DNA from: Acinetobacter sp. NIPH 2100
GTDB lineage: Bacteria > Pseudomonadota > Gammaproteobacteria > Pseudomonadales > Moraxellaceae
Assembly: GCF_000369805.1 (NCBI RefSeq)
Contig: NZ_KB850224.1
Span: forward strand, 853,924 to 917,923
Reading direction: 5' to 3'
Length of the DNA: 64,000 nt
Every line of letters begins with the position of its first letter. Position 1 is the first letter of the stretch. This document shows, one piece after another, positions 43,239 through 53,413 of the stretch. The notes under the pieces were generated by a model that did no database searches, was not told the origin of the DNA, and saw only the letters and a list, made by a program, of their open reading frames with translations. Both the position numbers and the translations under genes were made by a program.

Positions 43239-46200
43239 ATGCGTTTAAGCAGTTTAAAACTTTCAGGCTTTAAATCTTTTGCCGATAGTACAACATTACA
43301 TTTTAAGGCAAACCGTACTGCGGTGGTTGGGCCGAACGGTTGCGGTAAATCGAATGTCATTGATGCAATTCGCTGGGTTATGGGCGAGTCCAACGCACGT
43401 CAATTGCGTGGCGGCAGTATGCAGGATGTCATCTTTACCGGCACGGCCAAGCGTAAACCTGTTGGTGTTGCCAGTGTAGAACTTCGTTTTGACAATACCT
43501 ATGGCAAATTAGGCGGGGCCTATAATGCCTATAATGAGCTGGCAGTGCGTCGCCAAGTTACGCGTGAAGGTAAGTCTGAATATTTCTTGAATGGCACCCG
43601 TTGCCGTCGTCGTGATATTACCGATATTTTCTTGGGAACCGGTTTGGGACCACGTTCCTACGCTGTCATTGAGCAGGGTATGATTAACCGTCTGGTTGAT
43701 GCCAAGCCAGAAGAAATGCGCGTGTTTATCGAAGAAGCAGCAGGGGTATCGCGTTATCAGGCACGCCGTCGAGAGACCTTACAGCACTTAGAACACACTG
43801 AACAAAATCTGGCGCGATTGGATGACATCGCCGCAGAGCTGAAATCACAGCTGAGAAGTTTGAAACGTCAATCTGAAGCTGCGATTCAATATAAAACTTT
43901 AGAAGGTCAGATCCGTACTTTAAAAATCGAGATTTTGTCCTTCCAAGCCAATCAAAGTCAGAAATTACAGCAAGAATATACCGTTGAAATGACGGCACTG
44001 GGTGAAAACTTTAAACTGGTTCGTTCTGAGTCACAGACCATTGAACATGATCTGGAAGCAACCAGTGCTTTATTTCAACGCCTGATTCAGCAATCTTCAC
44101 CTTTGCAGCAAGAATGGCAAAAAGCAGAAAAAAAGCTGGCTGAGTTGAAAATGACGTTGGAGCAGAAACAGAGTCTGTTTCAACAAAATAGCACCAGTCT
44201 GATTCAGCTTGAACAGCAGAAAGTCCAAACCAAAGAGCGTTTGCAACTATCAGAGTTACAGGTCGAAACTTTAACGACCCAATTTGATGAGCAGAATGAA
44301 ACACTACTGGCGTTAGAACAGCAAACACAAACAGCAGAACAGAATTTTACTGATATTCAGGCACAACAAAAGCAAGCACAGCAGCAATTTGAGCAACTTA
44401 AAACACAGGTCGATCAGCAACAACAGCAAAAGTTGCAGATGGCTGCGCAAATTGAACAGCTAGGTAAAAATGTGCTGCGGATTGAACAGCAAAAGCAGAC
44501 ATTGCAAGCACAAAGCAGCCAAATTCGTGCGCACGTTCAAGATGATGAACAGGCTCAACTCGAACAATTACAGCAACATCTTCAACAAGAGATTGCTGTA
44601 TTAGAAACTGAGATTGAACAGTTACAGCAAAATCTACAGGTCCAGCAAGATCAGCAACAGTTGCAAAAGACTGATGTACAGAGCTTGAAAACAGAGATTC
44701 AAGTTTTACTGGCTGAACAAAAGAATTTGAATCAACTCGTTGCAAAGCAAAGTCCGAAACAGAATCAAAATGTGACTCGTCTGATGCAAGGTTTGCGTTT
44801 GACAGTTCAAGGTAAAAGCCACGCGACGATTATTGAAAAATTCCTAGCCAAGTGGTTGCAAGCGCATTTATTGGAAGGCGAACAACCATTTCAAGAAGGT
44901 GTGGCGAGACAGTTAAGAAATCCCTCCCAACCTCCCTTTGATAAAGGGAGGAGTTCCCCTCTTTTTCAAAGAGGGGTTAGGGGAGATTTAAAATATCTAT
45001 CAGACTGGATCGAAGCACCCCAATCATCATTATGGGCAAATGTTGCTGTAACTGACACCTTAGCGGCTGCATTGGAACATCAAGCGGATCTCAATCAAGC
45101 ACAGTCGATTCTAACACTGGATGGTTATCATGTCGGTGCCGATTGGGTTATTGCGCTGCATTATGATGAAGACAGTCAAACTGCGCAGGGCATGCTCAGT
45201 CATCAAGTGCGTTTAGAGGAAATCGAACAGCAACTTGCACAGAAACAACCACAGTTACTTGAACTGGAAACTCAATTCTCACAACAGCAGCAAACTTTAC
45301 AACAGCATCAGCAGAGCTTGCAGCAACAGCAGCAAAGCCTGAAACAAAAGCAAAAAGAGCTGCAACAGCTGGATGTACAGATTGCCAAATTACAAAGTAC
45401 AGCGCAGGCATTTGTCATACAGCAACAGCAACTTGCCGACCAACTCAAGCAGTTGGATGTGCAACTTGAAGAAGATGCGATGCAACGGGATGATCTGGAA
45501 ATTGATCTACATGCATTGGCAATCAAATTGGAAACGGTATTACCCAATTACAAGACCTTGCAGTTTCAGGTTGAACATCTCAATGAACAGTTAGATGAAC
45601 AGCAGCAACAGCTTAGTCAACAATTACAACAACGTGAAAGTTTGCGTCGTCAAACATCTCAGGCCAATCAGCAAATTGAATTGTTAGAGAAAGATATCTC
45701 GTTCCTGAAAACACAATATCGTCAAATCATTGAACAAATTGAGCAGGCCAAGAAATTTGTTGACCCGATTCAGCTTGAACTGCCAAATTTAGAGTCGCAA
45801 TTCCACGAGCAATTTCAGCAAACAGAAAAGCTGCAAAAAACGTGGAATGAATGGCAACTTGAACTCAATCAAGTTCAAGAGAAGCAACAGCAACTCACTG
45901 AACAGCGTCATCTGGCTCAGCAGAAAGACGAGCAGGTGCGTGAGCAGTTGGAACAAAAGCGTTTAGCATGGCAGGCTGCAAAATCAGATCGTGAGCATTA
46001 TCTGGAACAACTCAAGGAGTTGAATGCAGAAGTTTTAGCTGATCTGTCGATTGAAATTAAAGACCATCAACAAAAACTGGAAAAGGCTCAGCAGCAATTT
46101 GAAAAAATTGGTGCGGTCAATCTGGCAGCTTCACAAGAATATGAAGAAGTGTCGCAACGTTTTGATGAACTCAGCCATCAGATGCAGGATCTACAAAATA

Positions 46201-46724
46201 CCGTCGATCAACTCAAAGATGCCATGAAAAGCATTGATCAGGAAACACGTAAACTGTTTATGACGACTTTTGATCAGGTCAATCAAGAGCTACAAGTGCT
46301 GTTTCCAAAGGTATTTAGCGGCGGTGAGGCGACGTTGAGCCTTGAAGATGATTGGCAGTCAGGTGTGAAATTGATGGCACGTCCACCAGGAAAGCGCAAT
46401 AGCTCTTTAGCCTTGCTTTCTGGGGGGGAAAAGACCTTAACGGCCTTGGCACTGGTCTTTGCCATCTTTAGATTGAACCCTGCGCCATTCTGCGTATTGG
46501 ACGAAGTTGATGCGCCACTTGATGATGCCAATGTACAACGGTATTGTAATTTGGTAAAAGAGCTTTCTGAACAAGTGCAATTCATTTACATTACACATAA
46601 TAAACTGGCGATGACCATGGCAACTGATTTACTTGGAGTAACCATGCCAGAACCAGGTACATCAAAATTAGTGACTGTCGATTTAGAACAGGCAAAAGAA
46701 TACGGGTTAGTTGCGGAGTCCTAG
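43239..46724 (+). CDS. smc: Chromosome partition protein Smc with in-frame repeat insertion
   Basis: The condensin ATPase organises and segregates the chromosome. The 1161-residue protein has the N-terminal Walker A GPNGCGKSNVIDAIRWVMGE (about residues 32-51). Two long Gln-rich coiled coils flank a hinge (about 500-660), and the C-terminal head carries signature LLSGGEKTLTALALVFAIF and Walker B 'PFCVLDEVDAPLDDANV'. In the hinge region 25 residues (about 561-585, starting RNPSQPPFDKG) are encoded by an inserted palindromic element that keeps the frame; the flanks would read ARQL-KYLSD without it. zipA follows after a single base, so the two are translationally linked. Both ATPase halves are intact. 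Confidence 0.95.
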   Translation: MRLSSLKLSGFKSFADSTTLHFKANRTAVVGPNGCGKSNVIDAIRWVMGESNARQLRGGSMQDVIFTGTAKRKPVGVASVELRFDNTYGKLGGAYNAYNELAVRRQVTREGKSEYFLNGTRCRRRDITDIFLGTGLGPRSYAVIEQGMINRLVDAKPEEMRVFIEEAAGVSRYQARRRETLQHLEHTEQNLARLDDIAAELKSQLRSLKRQSEAAIQYKTLEGQIRTLKIEILSFQANQSQKLQQEYTVEMTALGENFKLVRSESQTIEHDLEATSALFQRLIQQSSPLQQEWQKAEKKLAELKMTLEQKQSLFQQNSTSLIQLEQQKVQTKERLQLSELQVETLTTQFDEQNETLLALEQQTQTAEQNFTDIQAQQKQAQQQFEQLKTQVDQQQQQKLQMAAQIEQLGKNVLRIEQQKQTLQAQSSQIRAHVQDDEQAQLEQLQQHLQQEIAVLETEIEQLQQNLQVQQDQQQLQKTDVQSLKTEIQVLLAEQKNLNQLVAKQSPKQNQNVTRLMQGLRLTVQGKSHATIIEKFLAKWLQAHLLEGEQPFQEGVARQLRNPSQPPFDKGRSSPLFQRGVRGDLKYLSDWIEAPQSSLWANVAVTDTLAAALEHQADLNQAQSILTLDGYHVGADWVIALHYDEDSQTAQGMLSHQVRLEEIEQQLAQKQPQLLELETQFSQQQQTLQQHQQSLQQQQQSLKQKQKELQQLDVQIAKLQSTAQAFVIQQQQLADQLKQLDVQLEEDAMQRDDLEIDLHALAIKLETVLPNYKTLQFQVEHLNEQLDEQQQQLSQQLQQRESLRRQTSQANQQIELLEKDISFLKTQYRQIIEQIEQAKKFVDPIQLELPNLESQFHEQFQQTEKLQKTWNEWQLELNQVQEKQQQLTEQRHLAQQKDEQVREQLEQKRLAWQAAKSDREHYLEQLKELNAEVLADLSIEIKDHQQKLEKAQQQFEKIGAVNLAASQEYEEVSQRFDELSHQMQDLQNTVDQLKDAMKSIDQETRKLFMTTFDQVNQELQVLFPKVFSGGEATLSLEDDWQSGVKLMARPPGKRNSSLALLSGGEKTLTALALVFAIFRLNPAPFCVLDEVDAPLDDANVQRYCNLVKELSEQVQFIYITHNKLAMTMATDLLGVTMPEPGTSKLVTVDLEQAKEYGLVAES
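44917..44987. mobile_element. 71-bp palindromic miniature element inserted in smc
   Basis: The element consists of two perfect hairpins and an outer stem. Hairpin 1 is CCTCCCTTT (44931-44939) with AAAGGGAGG (44943-44951). Hairpin 2 is CCCCTCTTT (44956-44964) with AAAGAGGGG (44968-44976). The ends, around AAATCCCTCCC and GGGGAGATTT, pair imperfectly. TTAA occurs immediately outside both ends (44913-44916 and 44988-44991), as expected of a target-site duplication. Element plus duplication is 75 bp, i.e. 25 codons, all open. Sequences of this type, translating to 'NPSQPPFDKGR...PLFQRGVRGD', are what I recall as dispersed repeats in various bacterial genomes. Confidence 0.75.
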
Positions 46725-46725
46725 T

Positions 46726-47718
46726 ATGGAAATGAATACAATAATAGGCATTGTTATCGCCGTTGTGATTATGCTCGTTGGTTTGATAATGATTTTAAGA
46801 AAACCAAAACCGGTTGAGCCGTCTTTAGAAGCAGATTTACATATTAATCCTGATAGTCAGCAACCTGTCATTCCTCGTCATGTGCGCGATCAACTTTTAC
46901 AAAATGAAGTGCTGACCACAACTGAGCGTGTTGAGCCAAGTTTAAATACTGAATCGATTCCAGCAGAGCCTCAAGCTGAAAAAGCTGCTGATACGTCAAG
47001 CATTGCAGCAGAAACAGAACAAACAGCCATACCAACAGCAACTGCTGAACCTGTGGTAGAAGTTGACGCTGTACAGAAAGAGCAAGTAATAATCGCTGAG
47101 TCTGAAACTGAAGTTGTTTCTGAAGATGTAGCAGCAGACAAGGCTGAGGAAACTAAAACTGAAGCAGAGCTGAGCTTGAATCCAAATATTGAAACGGTTG
47201 CAATTGAAGAATTCGACGGTGAAAGCAATATTCTGGATGTACATTTACATGAACAGCAGCGCTACGACGACGAAAGTGCCTTAGCAACCGCAGAACAAAT
47301 TATTGCCCTGAATGTTTATCCGAATCCACGCCGTGCCTTGTCTGGTGATAAAGCACTCAAAGTATTATTGAAATACGGCTTACGTTTCGGTGAAATGTCG
47401 TGTTTCCATCGTTATGAAAATACCGATGAGCCAAGTGCTTTGATGTTCTCGGTATTGCGTATGACTGATAACGGTCCTGCAGGTTTTGATTTAGAAACTT
47501 TATCGGGTGAACAAGTGCAAGGTCTTGCTTTCTTCTTGGCTTTACCAAATAGCAAAGCTGTTACGGGTTATGACATGATGACCAGTATTGCCGGCTTAAT
47601 TGCGCGTGAAGTCGATGGTAAGGTCTATGATGAAAACAATTTAGAGTTTACGCCACAGTTGAAAGAACATTGGCGTCATCATGTGATTGATTATCGTCCA
47701 AATCAAGCAACAGTCTAA
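46726..47718 (+). CDS. zipA: Cell division protein ZipA
   Basis: ZipA anchors FtsZ to the inner membrane at the division site. The 330-residue protein has an N-terminal membrane helix (about residues 4-25), then a basic patch (RKPKP). A long Glu/Ala/Thr-rich, probably unfolded linker (about 30-190) leads to a C-terminal FtsZ-binding domain (about 195-325), with 'IIALNVYPNPRRALSGDKALKVLLKYGLRFGEMSCFHRYEN' and 'GQVQ'-like blocks of the ZipA_C family. I chose the ATG at 46726 because GCGGAG lies six bases upstream. It starts one base after the smc stop codon. ligA follows after a terminator. Confidence 0.93.
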   Translation: MEMNTIIGIVIAVVIMLVGLIMILRKPKPVEPSLEADLHINPDSQQPVIPRHVRDQLLQNEVLTTTERVEPSLNTESIPAEPQAEKAADTSSIAAETEQTAIPTATAEPVVEVDAVQKEQVIIAESETEVVSEDVAADKAEETKTEAELSLNPNIETVAIEEFDGESNILDVHLHEQQRYDDESALATAEQIIALNVYPNPRRALSGDKALKVLLKYGLRFGEMSCFHRYENTDEPSALMFSVLRMTDNGPAGFDLETLSGEQVQGLAFFLALPNSKAVTGYDMMTSIAGLIAREVDGKVYDENNLEFTPQLKEHWRHHVIDYRPNQATV

Positions 47719-47751
47719 TGAATCTTTTATAATAAATTCAGTAAAAGTTAC

Positions 47752-47773
47752 AGGGCGGTTTTTCCGCCCTTTT
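47752..47773 (+). terminator. zipA terminator
   Basis: AGGGCGG and CCGCCCT form a 7-bp GC-rich stem with loop TTTTT, then TTT. It lies only 16 bp before the ligA start codon, so read-through into ligA is likely to be partial. Confidence 0.7.
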
Positions 47774-47789
47774 ATATGGTGAAATTTAA

Positions 47790-49817
<2,028 letters not shown>

Positions 49818-49831
49818 TCTACCAAGAAAAG

Positions 49832-49859
49832 CCCATTCAATGAATGTGAGTTGAATGGG
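49832..49859 (+). terminator. Probable ligA 3' hairpin
   Basis: CCCATTCAA and TTGAATGGG form a perfect 9-bp stem with a 10-base loop. The following sequence is only moderately T-rich (ACTATTTAATT), so termination efficiency is doubtful. Confidence 0.5.
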
Positions 49860-49913
49860 ACTATTTAATTATATCCTGAGACTGGGAAATAATTATCTTG
49901 ACCAGAGTCTTGC

Positions 49914-49988
49914 CGAGTTTACACTCAATTTCAGGATAAGCTTTCAGCTGGACTTACTTTGGTTTTGCCCAAAGTAAGCAAAGGCATT
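49914..49988. repeat. Intergenic repeat, copy A
   Basis: A 46-bp core (49928-49973) matches 63447-63492 at 43 of 46 positions. Shared GAGTTT in front and AAAGGCATT behind extend the similarity. Within the copy, CTTACTTTGG (49953-49962) and CCAAAGTAAG (49969-49978) form a perfect 10-bp hairpin with loop TTTTGC. It is followed directly by a different inverted repeat. Confidence 0.75.
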
Positions 49989-50076
49989 GTCATCCACAAA
50001 ACCTGTTCATTTCCTACAATTGATTAATCTATCGCAGAAAAAGTCTCTTTTTTGTATCACGCAGGTTGTGGATGAC
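49989..50076. repeat. Long-range inverted repeat next to copy A
   Basis: GTCATCCACAAAACCTG (49989-50005) is the reverse complement of CAGGTTGTGGATGAC (50062-50076) apart from a two-base bulge. The arms are 56 bp apart. Confidence 0.65.
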
Positions 50077-50129
50077 GTTTCCGAGTATCCAATTTTATAA
50101 CTTGAGTCGAATACCTATACGATGTTGTA

Positions 50130-51185
50130 TCAAATATATTTTTTCACAATGCCGTCATCCAGCAATTGTTGGAAATGTTCACAGACACTTTCACGAATAT
50201 CGCGATATTGAATTCCTAAATCTTTCTGACTACGCTGCGCATTAAAATAGATTGGATAACCCATATTTAAACGCACAAATTCACGTGAATGGCCGAGGAT
50301 CGGTGCAACAAAAGAAAAGGCTGTTTTTGGCACAGTAAAGTGCGGGAATGGAAACTTATAGCCAAACTTCTGCGTAAGTGCTTTGCCCATGTCCAATAAG
50401 CTGAGTGTGCCACCACAAATGATATAGCGGCCCTGTGCTTGTGGATTTAATGCAGCAGCGACATGTGCATCCGCAACATCGCGAACATCGACAATTCCAT
50501 TCCACATGGGTGGAACACCGAACAAGGTCGTGCCATTACCAAATTGTTGTAATACTTCAATACTCCCTGACTGACTCGCATCGGTCAGAGATGGCCCCAT
50601 CACTAAAGCTGGGTTAATGCATACCAGATCCCAACGGTTTTGTTGCTCGGCCATTTCCCATGCTTTACGTTCTGCTGCGACTTTTGAATAAGGATAAGGC
50701 TGATGTGTCTCGCTACTGGTATTGTTCCAGTGACTTTCATCAAATTCATTATTGGCGGTATTTTGAATCTCAACCGCATCACCATAGGTCGATGCAATAC
50801 TTGAGGTCAGTACGACACGTTTTACCGATTCAGTACGATTAACACTGTTCAAAACATTTTCTGTGCCTTTGACCGCAGGCTCAATGATGTCCTTCACTGC
50901 ATCTTTATAATTGGTGACAACGAAAGGCGATGCGGTATGAATCACGATTTCGCAACCTTTCATGGCTTCATCGAATGAACCTGATTCAAGCAAATCTGCT
51001 TTGAAGAACTGGATCTGTCCAGATGATTGATCGGCAAGATCATACAAATGCTGGATTTTATTTTTCTTGGATGGGTCACGCACCGTCGCATGAACCGTAT
51101 AGCCTTGATTCAACAGACGTTCAATAATCCAGCCTGCAATATAACCCGTCGCGCCAGTGACCAAAATTGGTTTGCTTTTATCCAT
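50130..51185 (-). CDS. NAD(P)-dependent extended SDR reductase (dihydroflavonol-reductase-like)
   Basis: The 351-residue Rossmann enzyme begins 'ILVTGATGYIAGWIIERLLNQGYTVHATVRDPSKK', the opening of the DFR/cinnamoyl-CoA/aldehyde reductase branch. It has 'VIHTASPF', the catalytic 'VVLTSSIASTYG' Ser and 'YPYSKVAAERKAWEM' (Tyr-x-x-x-Lys). 'VCINPALVMGP' and 'GIVDVRDVADAHVAAAL' follow. The physiological substrate is probably an aldehyde or ketone; it is not linked to ben genes by operon structure. I chose the ATG at 51185 with GGAAACC upstream; a GTG four codons earlier is an alternative. Confidence 0.88.
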   Translation of the reverse strand: MDKSKPILVTGATGYIAGWIIERLLNQGYTVHATVRDPSKKNKIQHLYDLADQSSGQIQFFKADLLESGSFDEAMKGCEIVIHTASPFVVTNYKDAVKDIIEPAVKGTENVLNSVNRTESVKRVVLTSSIASTYGDAVEIQNTANNEFDESHWNNTSSETHQPYPYSKVAAERKAWEMAEQQNRWDLVCINPALVMGPSLTDASQSGSIEVLQQFGNGTTLFGVPPMWNGIVDVRDVADAHVAAALNPQAQGRYIICGGTLSLLDMGKALTQKFGYKFPFPHFTVPKTAFSFVAPILGHSREFVRLNMGYPIYFNAQRSQKDLGIQYRDIRESVCEHFQQLLDDGIVKKYI

Positions 51186-51538
51186 TGTGGTTTCCACATT
51201 ATGTTTTTGTGATTGCTGTTATTTACCGAATTTCGCTCAAACAAACAACAGCTGAGCAGTCATTTTTTACGATTTTTTGATCAAAACATCAGCGGAATAA
51301 GAAGCATTGCTAATGGTTACAAAAAATCAAACAAATGATTTTCAATAGGATTATCACTTTTTAAAGCCATAAATGATATGCAAAGGCTTATTTTATTTAG
51401 ATAAATTTAGCCAATTCGAATTGTAAATGCGTATGTTTCTCATTTTAATTTTATAAAAATCATAAACTTACACACTTTTGTTTTTGCAATTTTAGTTTAA
51501 GTTGACCATAATGTTGTCATTCGATAGGAGTAAGTATT
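51186..51538. other. Gene-free 353-bp divergent region
   Basis: AT-rich sequence between the reductase gene and the bacterioferritin gene. No reading frame, strong hairpin or convincing operator was seen; a weak Fur-box resemblance around 51330-51360 was not accepted. Confidence 0.6.
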
Positions 51539-52003
51539 ATGCGTGGCAATCCAGAAGTCATCGACTATTTAAATATGCTCATTGGCGGTGAATTGGCTGC
51601 TCGTGATCAATATTTAATTCATTCAAGAATGTACGAAGATTGGGGCTTGAGCAAAATCTATGAGCGTATTGATCATGAAATGCAGGAAGAAGCGTCTCAT
51701 GCCGATTCAATCATTCGTCGTGTTTTGTTCCTCGGTGCTCAACCAAATATGAACCGCGAAGATATCAATGTGGGTTCGGATGTTGTGAGCTGCTTAAAAG
51801 CAGATTTAGCACTTGAATATCATGTCCGTGAAAAACTTGCAGTTGGTATTAAATTGTGTGAAGAAAAAGGCGATTTTATTAGTCGTGACATGTTGCGTCA
51901 GCAGCTTTCTGACACAGAAGAAGATCATACGTATTGGTTAGAAAAACAATTACGTTTAATTGAATTAATTGGTCTGCAAAATTATATTCAATCACAAATC
52001 TAA
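51539..52003 (+). CDS. Bacterioferritin lacking the haem-ligand methionine
   Basis: The 154-residue iron-storage subunit starts '[25 protein letters not shown]'. It keeps the ferroxidase ligands: Glu18, Glu51, His54, Glu93/94 (in DLALEYH) and Glu127/His130 (in TEEDHTYW). At position 52, where E. coli Bfr has the axial haem ligand Met, it has Ala (EEASHAD). It therefore resembles non-haem Bfr subunits such as the FtnA/BfrA type of Pseudomonas and Neisseria, which co-assemble with a haem-binding partner. AGGAGTAAGT precedes the ATG. It is monocistronic with a strong terminator. Confidence 0.93.
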   Translation: MRGNPEVIDYLNMLIGGELAARDQYLIHSRMYEDWGLSKIYERIDHEMQEEASHADSIIRRVLFLGAQPNMNREDINVGSDVVSCLKADLALEYHVREKLAVGIKLCEEKGDFISRDMLRQQLSDTEEDHTYWLEKQLRLIELIGLQNYIQSQI

Positions 52004-52021
52004 GCGATTAGCGTGATGAAT

Positions 52022-52053
52022 AAAAAAGGAACTTCAAATGAAGTTCCTTTTTT
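52022..52053 (+). terminator. Bacterioferritin gene terminator
   Basis: AAAAAAGGAACTTC and GAAGTTCCTTTTTT form a perfect 14-bp stem with loop AAAT. It can serve both strands, as the convergent porin gene ends at 52100. Confidence 0.9.
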
Positions 52054-52099
52054 ATTTTGTATTCAAAATGATGAAAGAATAGAAAGCTGAAATGAAGGT

Positions 52100-53368
52100 T
52101 TAGAATTTTTTACTGTAGTTCACAAATAGGCGGTCTTCACCAAAGTCATTGCCATGTTTCACGTTATAGTCAATCCGGATGTACTGTAGCGAAAAACCTT
52201 TGAGAGAAGGCTGTTGGAATGCGTAGTTGAGAATAATATTGGATTCAGATTCATGATTTTTTTCACCATTGGCGGCTTTAAAATCATGACCATAGACATA
52301 TTTCACCATAGCATTGAAACCAGGAACATAGTTCTTGAAATCATAGCCATACATCATGTGATAAGACTTTTCGTTTTTTTTGAAGAAGCCCGTTGCGTTC
52401 CAGTTAATAAAATAGGTCTCAGGCAAGAAACCATCAGGCAAGGGATAAGCCGACTCACCAATAATTTGCTGATAACCCAAACCAAAAGACTGATTGTTCA
52501 CTTTCAGCATTTCAAGCAAACCAATATTTTGAGCATCGATATCGAAGTTAGCACCATCATTCTTGGCATTAAAATATTTAAATCTGGAATTAAGACTAAA
52601 ATTAGGCTGTTTCCACTGATGGTCTACTCCCAGATAATGCTTGTTATATAAGTCTTCTAAATTGCCAAAATAGTATTCCGCCTTCAAGGATGGTGTGAGC
52701 TGATAGCGCAGATCCAGATAATTTAAACCCTCTGAGTAAATGGTTTTTCCATTCGAGGTAAAGGAAAACTTTTTAAAATCTTCTTCATTCCGTGGTGAGA
52801 CTTTGTCGATTCTTCCTATTTCGGCATATAGCTGATCAGTAATTTGTGACTTTAAATTTGTCCCCCAATAAGAGGTGAGTAACTGACGGCTACTATCCAC
52901 CGCTGTCACGGGTAAATCCAACCAAAGTTCGCCCACACTCAATAACGTTTTGTCGTAGCCCAATTTTAAAGTAGCGCCATATTTTAAATAGTCAGATGCC
53001 TGTGATTGTGTCTGAATATCAAACGGCAGGACTGTATCAGCCACATGTTTATCTTGGCTCAAACGCACTGCATATTGCACCGAAGCATCTGCACCAATGG
53101 TGATCGGCTTATCTGCGATTTGCAGTGGTGTCTCCTGCATTTTGGATTTATAAAATAAGGATGCTGCTTGGGACCAACTGCCAGTATCTTTGAGATTTGG
53201 ATTGTCAAAGTCTCGATTGATATAGGCATTCTTCAGGGTAAATTTCCATTCATCTTGAGCAGTTTGAGTCGATTCTGCAGCAGCAAGTAGCGGGCTGTAA
53301 AAACTTCCCATTAAAAGCAATGTAGAGACCGTTAAGCAATGTGGGCTCAGGCGTTGTAATGATGTCAT
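52100..53368 (-). CDS. benP: OprD-family outer-membrane porin of the benzoate cluster (BenP-like)
   Basis: The 422-residue protein has a signal peptide ending around 'SPLLAAAES' (residue 31). The rest is an 18-strand-type beta-barrel sequence with alternating residues and aromatic girdles. It shows OprD-family features such as 'LGYDKTLLSVGELWLDLPVTAVDSSRQL', 'YAEIGRIDKVSPRNEEDFKKF' and the terminal strand ending 'LFVNYSKKF' with C-terminal Phe. The location behind benK (45-bp gap) suggests it lets benzoate or related aromatic acids through the outer membrane. The symbol is by position and analogy with Acinetobacter ben genes. I used the ATG at 53368; the longer frame adds 13 residues before the signal peptide. 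Confidence 0.85.
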   Translation of the reverse strand: MTSLQRLSPHCLTVSTLLLMGSFYSPLLAAAESTQTAQDEWKFTLKNAYINRDFDNPNLKDTGSWSQAASLFYKSKMQETPLQIADKPITIGADASVQYAVRLSQDKHVADTVLPFDIQTQSQASDYLKYGATLKLGYDKTLLSVGELWLDLPVTAVDSSRQLLTSYWGTNLKSQITDQLYAEIGRIDKVSPRNEEDFKKFSFTSNGKTIYSEGLNYLDLRYQLTPSLKAEYYFGNLEDLYNKHYLGVDHQWKQPNFSLNSRFKYFNAKNDGANFDIDAQNIGLLEMLKVNNQSFGLGYQQIIGESAYPLPDGFLPETYFINWNATGFFKKNEKSYHMMYGYDFKNYVPGFNAMVKYVYGHDFKAANGEKNHESESNIILNYAFQQPSLKGFSLQYIRIDYNVKHGNDFGEDRLFVNYSKKF

Positions 53369-53413
53369 AATCCATATCCAAATGTGATGCGCCAGTCCTC
53401 GGCGCACCTCGTG

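Larger units (their letters stand above)
49818..50129. other. Gene-free 312-bp region after ligA
   Basis: It contains the ligA 3' hairpin, one copy of an intergenic repeat and a long inverted repeat (each listed separately), and no supported reading frame. It separates two convergent genes. Confidence 0.75.

Noticed and set aside
44881..45000. Frameshift or broken smc gene at the inserted repeat
   Set aside because: The insertion is a multiple of three and open in frame. The downstream coiled coil, signature and Walker B motifs are intact in the same frame.
45290..45320. CAG/CAA-rich tract in smc as a microsatellite
   Set aside because: It encodes Gln-rich coiled coil with mixed CAG and CAA codons, as in the rest of Smc; no uniform repeat unit.
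51325..51365. Fur box upstream of the bacterioferritin gene
   Set aside because: Only scattered GATAAT-like hexamers match, at a long distance from the start codon; not convincing.
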